From positions 1 to 6,058 of the forward strand of contig JAFQOY010000003.1 in NCBI GenBank assembly GCA_017412025.1: a DNA stretch of 6,058 nucleotides, read 5' to 3'. Positions 5,571 through 6,058 of this stretch are shown piece by piece. Numbering within the stretch: the first letter of the stretch is position 1; each line of letters starts with the position of its first letter. Source of the DNA: Clostridia bacterium (GTDB lineage Bacteria > Bacillota_A > Clostridia > Christensenellales > Aristaeellaceae). Made by a program: the position numbers and the translations under genes. The notes under the pieces were generated by a model, which saw only the letters and a program-made list of their open reading frames with translations, searched no databases and was not told the origin of the DNA.

Positions 5571-6058
5571 TTATTCAAACTCCGGCAGGTTCTCTTTCTT
5601 CCTGCGGACGAAGACATATGTCTGCGCATCGGAATACGTCTCATCATAGCGATAATCCAGCCCGTCAAACGCCTTGATCTCTTCCGGCTTTTCGATTCCA
5701 TTAACCGCCATGAAGCGCACCATTTCGCCGCGCGCCATTTTGCACATCGTGCCCTTCTCGATGATCTTCCCGTCCTTCTCTTCACCAAAGACGCAGGTGA
5801 TCATTCGCTTATCCCTGGGCAGATACTTCGAAATACAGACACTGTACTCCCTGGAGGCCAGATTGATCACGCAGTCTGTTCCATCCAGCACGCTGCGCGC
5901 CAGCGCCTCTCCCCAGAACGCGTAGAGGTCCTTTGCGTCACCCATGCGCAGTTTGGCCTGCATCTCCAAGCGATACGGCGTCACCCCATCCAGCGGGCGC
6001 AATGCGCCATAAAAGCCGGACAGGATGCGCAGATGCTCCTGCACATAATCATATTCCT
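5571..6058 (-). CDS. yaaA: YaaA-family (DUF328/UPF0246) peroxide stress protein, C-terminal part (cut by window edge)
   Basis: The 161 residues present match the central and C-terminal part of YaaA, which in E. coli is induced by OxyR, binds DNA and limits damage by lowering free intracellular iron during peroxide stress. Family signatures are HLRILSGFYGALRPLDG followed by PYRLEM, KDLYAFWG, VINLASREY, the KMARGEMVRFM block and the C-terminal DETYSDAQTYVFVRR. The frame is open to the right edge (the last complete codon reads Glu at 6054-6056), and E. coli YaaA is about 258 residues, so roughly the first 95-100 residues lie outside. The GTG at 6044 sits within the conserved core and is not the true start. 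The TAA stop is at 5571. It converges on the bile-acid gene pair and shares the hairpin at 5441-5473 as terminator. Its peroxide role agrees with the Dfx/AhpC operon nearby, though it is transcribed separately. Confidence 0.92.
   Translation of the reverse strand, partial: EYDYVQEHLRILSGFYGALRPLDGVTPYRLEMQAKLRMGDAKDLYAFWGEALARSVLDGTDCVINLASREYSVCISKYLPRDKRMITCVFGEEKDGKIIEKGTMCKMARGEMVRFMAVNGIEKPEEIKAFDGLDYRYDETYSDAQTYVFVRRKKENLPEFE

Noticed and set aside
5461..5649. A 62-codon plus-strand open frame after the dehydrogenase.
   Set aside because: It begins inside the terminator hairpin and runs antisense into yaaA; there is no suitable ribosome site and no family resemblance.

Overview
The window looks like chromosomal DNA of a GC-rich, anaerobic, gut-type member of the Clostridia. 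The reasons are a two-iron superoxide reductase (desulfoferrodoxin), a clostridial-style serine recombinase start, strong AGGAGG ribosome sites, and a BaiG-like transporter next to a 7-alpha-hydroxysteroid dehydrogenase, a pairing known from intestinal bile-acid-transforming clostridia. All identifications rest on reading motifs and on memory of the families; no database search was run.

Layout from left to right. (1) 1-327, minus: the first 109 codons of a serine site-specific recombinase that runs off the left edge, with a good sigma-A-type promoter at 366-394. (2) 437-460: a terminator hairpin that ends the next leftward operon. (3) 496-3079, minus: a three-gene operon transcribed as superoxide reductase (dfx), peroxiredoxin (ahpC), and a flavoprotein disulfide reductase. 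The genes are packed with a 2-base gap and then a TGATG stop/start overlap. (4) 3080-3178: a divergent intergenic region with two small palindromes. (5) 3179-5396, plus: a 478-residue MFS transporter resembling BaiG, overlapping by 17 bases a 265-residue short-chain dehydrogenase resembling 7-alpha-HSDH. (6) 5441-5487: a strong hairpin that can terminate transcription in both directions. (7) 5571-6058, minus: the C-terminal 161 residues of a YaaA-family peroxide stress protein, cut by the right edge.

Two functional themes meet here. The leftward operon is a complete oxygen-defence chain: superoxide is reduced to peroxide by Dfx, peroxide is reduced by AhpC, and AhpC is re-reduced from NAD(P)H by the flavoprotein. 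YaaA at the far end fits the same theme. The rightward pair looks like a minimal bile-acid unit, import plus oxidation or reduction of the 7-alpha-hydroxyl.

The most unusual feature is the flavoprotein. It carries the two halves of AhpF in reverse order: the thioredoxin-reductase core comes first, and a full-length AhpF N-terminal-type dithiol domain (CTMC) is at the C-terminus.
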